A DNA stretch of 64,000 nt from Algiphilus aromaticivorans DG1253 (GTDB lineage Bacteria; Pseudomonadota; Gammaproteobacteria; Nevskiales; Nevskiaceae), in NCBI RefSeq assembly GCF_000733765.1, contig NZ_JPOG01000001.1, positions 3,038,001 to 3,102,000 of the forward strand. Reading direction: 5' to 3'. The position numbers and the translations under genes were made by a program. The notes below the pieces were generated by a model. That model made no database searches and was not told where the DNA came from. It saw nothing but the letters and a program-made list of their open reading frames with translations. Positions 62,512 to 64,000 of this stretch are shown here, in pieces (position 1 is the first letter of the stretch; the number at the start of each line of letters is the position of its first letter).

Positions 62512-62795
62512 CCCGCCCCTAAAAAATGGTCTGATTAATTCCAAGAAGTGATGGCGAACTTATATTGCACAATTAAATACTTCTTCTCTACTCCACGGGT
62601 GGCGGAATAGCAGTTAGGCGCACCAGCACCGAGATTTACCCCCACTTTGCCTTTTAGGCCGCCGCCAATAAATCAATTCCGCGGACTCGCCTATATGTCT
62701 GCACGTGCGAGATGCTCAATGGGCGAGCGCCTCTCATTCCGAAGACTTCCGCTATGGGCTGATACCGGTCAACTTGCAGCAACCTGAACCGCTCG
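62512..62795. other. Intergenic region between OLD and PD-(D/E)xK-like genes
   Basis: 284 bp holding the OLD promoter region (AT-rich around 62520-62590) and, at about 62600, the transition back to GC-rich DNA. A lone GTTAGGC (62611-62617) occurs, without complementary partner. No gene recognised. Confidence 0.4.
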
Positions 62796-63494
62796 TCAAA
62801 AACTCTGTTGCTCGCCCTCGTCGTCGCCTTTGAACGGCGTGGCTCGCGCCAGCCCCATCCATGTGCTGAAGTCGAGTCCCGTGTTCCGCTGAGCGGCTTC
62901 CCGCGCAAGGCATAAAGCACCCTCCTTCTCGATCCAGACGCCCCATGGCTCAGGAACTTCGTTCGCCTCCCCCACCCCCGCAGCGAGGACGAAGTAGCAG
63001 CGGGCACTCAGCGCTTCGTAGGCGGCTCGTTTCTCCGTTGCGCGCAGCTCGCTCAGCAGATCGGACCGCCGCACCTTGATTTCATGAACTTCCGGGGCGA
63101 GACGATCTTCCCGGCTGGTGCGGCGAATCGAGAACAGGTCCGGGCGTACCCGGTTCCACCCGGACTCGAGGCGCGCTCGCAAGGACAGCTCGCTAAAGCA
63201 GAGGCGTCCTCCGACCATCAATTGCTGGCCCATGCGTTCGATCAGCGCAGCGTGTCCACCGAAGGCGTTCTGGTTGGACTTGCGCTGTTGGGCCAGTGCC
63301 TCGATTCCTGCCTCGGTGAGATGCACTGTGTCGGCACCCTCACTCCGCTGAAGCAAGCCGGCGGCGAGCAGATCTAATTCGACAGGGTCGAGATAGGGCC
63401 ATCCGGCCGAGCGGTACATGCGACGGAGGCGCTGCCAGTGGACGCGGGTCAGTGCCTGGTGGGCGCCATCGGGGGTATTTCCGTCATCAGCCAC
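62796..63494 (-). CDS. PD-(D/E)xK-like protein of unknown function
   Basis: 232 residues from GTG 63494, 3 bp after the upstream SprT-like gene. An N-terminal winged-helix-like part (HWQRLRRMYRSAGWPYLDPVELDLLAAGLLQRSEGADTVHLTEAGIEAL, ~15-70) is followed by a restriction-fold core: ELSLRARLESGWNRVRPDLFSIRRT, then EVHEIKVRRSDLLSEL (D...E-x-K spacing about 20 residues) and CYFVLAAG, VWIEKEGAL. This is the PD-(D/E)xK pattern near residues 118-150. Cytoplasmic; nuclease activity is inferred, not shown. Confidence 0.65.
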   Translation of the reverse strand: MADDGNTPDGAHQALTRVHWQRLRRMYRSAGWPYLDPVELDLLAAGLLQRSEGADTVHLTEAGIEALAQQRKSNQNAFGGHAALIERMGQQLMVGGRLCFSELSLRARLESGWNRVRPDLFSIRRTSREDRLAPEVHEIKVRRSDLLSELRATEKRAAYEALSARCYFVLAAGVGEANEVPEPWGVWIEKEGALCLAREAAQRNTGLDFSTWMGLARATPFKGDDEGEQQSF

Positions 63495-63497
63495 GGC

Positions 63498-64000
63498 CTA
63501 TCTCCGTCGCGCGTGGCGCAGGCCTTCCATGTCGTGGAAAGGCAATGGCGGCCGTCCGAAGAAGACCATCACAGCCATCCACTCCGGGCCGTGTGGCTCG
63601 GTGGCCTTCGGCAGATACCAGTCGACCACGAGATGCGCCACCTCGTGCGGAATGGTCTGCTGGATCATGCGCACCGGGTATCGCACGAGGAGCTGCGGAT
63701 GGACACGGATCCATTGCTCGGCTTCACCCAGGAGGCTGCGCTCCGTCACCGCCATCCCGGCGGTCGCGCCGCGCAAGTCGAATACGGTTCTCGGCCTCGG
63801 AATGGGCGGCGCAAGCTCATCGAAGCCGGATATCGCTCGCGCCTGCTCGATCCAGTGGTCCACGGCCTTCTCCAGGCGAGCCCGGACGCGGTCGGGATTG
63901 CGGCGCCTCGCACCCTTCTCCCACTCGATGCCGTGCTGGTCGCGCTCCAGTGGCACGTCGGTCCACGGCGCGGTCAGCTTCTGATCCCAGAAGCCCTCTT
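63498..64000 (-). CDS. SprT-like zinc metalloprotease-fold protein (5' end beyond the window)
   Basis: At least 167 codons remain open to the right edge; the frame continues upstream of the GTG at 63956, reading EGFWDQKLTAPWTDV, so the gene is cut by the window. Key motif QTIPHEVAHLVVDWYLPKATEPHGPEWMAVM: the HExxH is HEVAH and a third His lies 18 residues on in PHGPEW, the SprT/Spartan arrangement. The C-terminus is basic (RHARRR). SprT-like proteins act on DNA-protein crosslinks or are found in phage and defence loci. Directly upstream of the PD-(D/E)xK-like gene, likely one operon. Confidence 0.75.
   Translation of the reverse strand, partial: EGFWDQKLTAPWTDVPLERDQHGIEWEKGARRRNPDRVRARLEKAVDHWIEQARAISGFDELAPPIPRPRTVFDLRGATAGMAVTERSLLGEAEQWIRVHPQLLVRYPVRMIQQTIPHEVAHLVVDWYLPKATEPHGPEWMAVMVFFGRPPLPFHDMEGLRHARRR

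Noticed and set aside
62611-62617. Second attC site signalled by GTTAGGC
   Set aside because: No complementary R'' box or L boxes on either side within 150 bp; a chance heptamer.

Overview
The window reads as a high-GC (roughly two thirds G+C by eye) gammaproteobacterial chromosome. The left-edge order corC/ybeX - ybeY - phoH - miaB is the classical gammaproteobacterial order, and plsY, birA and coaX follow. Codon use in the left 46 kb is uniform and GC-rich. I cannot name the genus; Nevskiales, Salinisphaerales, Ectothiorhodospiraceae or Xanthomonadales relatives would all fit.

Region 1 (1-11.4 kb) is housekeeping: metal efflux (partial), rRNA maturation, tRNA thiomethylation, a low-molecular-weight phosphatase, an oxidoreductase, an M61 peptidase, phospholipid acyltransferase, biotin ligase, pantothenate kinase, a secreted propeller-like protein and a HAD hydrolase.

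Region 2 (11.4-37.7 kb) is almost one thematic block devoted to a tungsto- or molybdo-formate dehydrogenase. It holds moaA, a helix-turn-helix/periplasmic-binding-like regulator, an oxyanion-type porin with a TupABC tungstate importer, two MoaD-like sulfur carriers, moeA, mobA, a rhodanese-MoeB fusion, yqeC, a YVTN/BNR repeat protein, an Mrp/ApbC Fe-S carrier, DUF3305 and DUF3306 proteins, a polyferredoxin, a TorD-like chaperone, a short Tat-signal protein, fdhA-fdhB-(two small lipoproteins)-fdhC, a stand-alone biotin/lipoate ligase homologue, a TPR protein with a decayed NTPase head, a moaC-moaB fusion and moaE. Metal uptake, cofactor synthesis, insertion, maturation and the enzyme are therefore encoded side by side.

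Region 3 (37.9-47.4 kb) is a defence segment. A complete type I Wadjet operon jetABCD, with every junction a 4-bp overlap, is followed by a RelE/ParE-type toxin-antitoxin pair with a palindromic operator, an ISL3-family transposase remnant and a 3' fragment of a tRNA-Thr(UGU) gene. The fragment is bracketed by direct repeats and by a 10-bp-periodic repeat array, and it looks like an integrative-element attachment site.

Region 4 (47.4-64 kb) is a mosaic of accessory modules: a small zinc-binding protein, an orphan MbcA/ParS-like antitoxin, a CzcCBA-type divalent metal efflux operon with a small His-rich leader protein, a LysE-family transporter followed by an integron-like attC site (a probable gene cassette), an Rnk homologue, an AT-rich three-Cys-motif (DUF5131) plus TcmP pair, a two-TM protein, an OLD-family ATPase-TOPRIM nuclease, and at the right edge a PD-(D/E)xK-like protein directly downstream of a SprT-like metalloprotease-fold gene cut by the window end. 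Three copies of a ~34-bp dispersed repeat separate the AT-rich modules.

The most unusual signals are the attC-bearing cassette, the repeat-bracketed AT-rich modules, the tRNA-Thr attachment site, the MoaD with residues beyond its Gly-Gly terminus, and the degenerate STAND-like TPR protein inside the moa operon.
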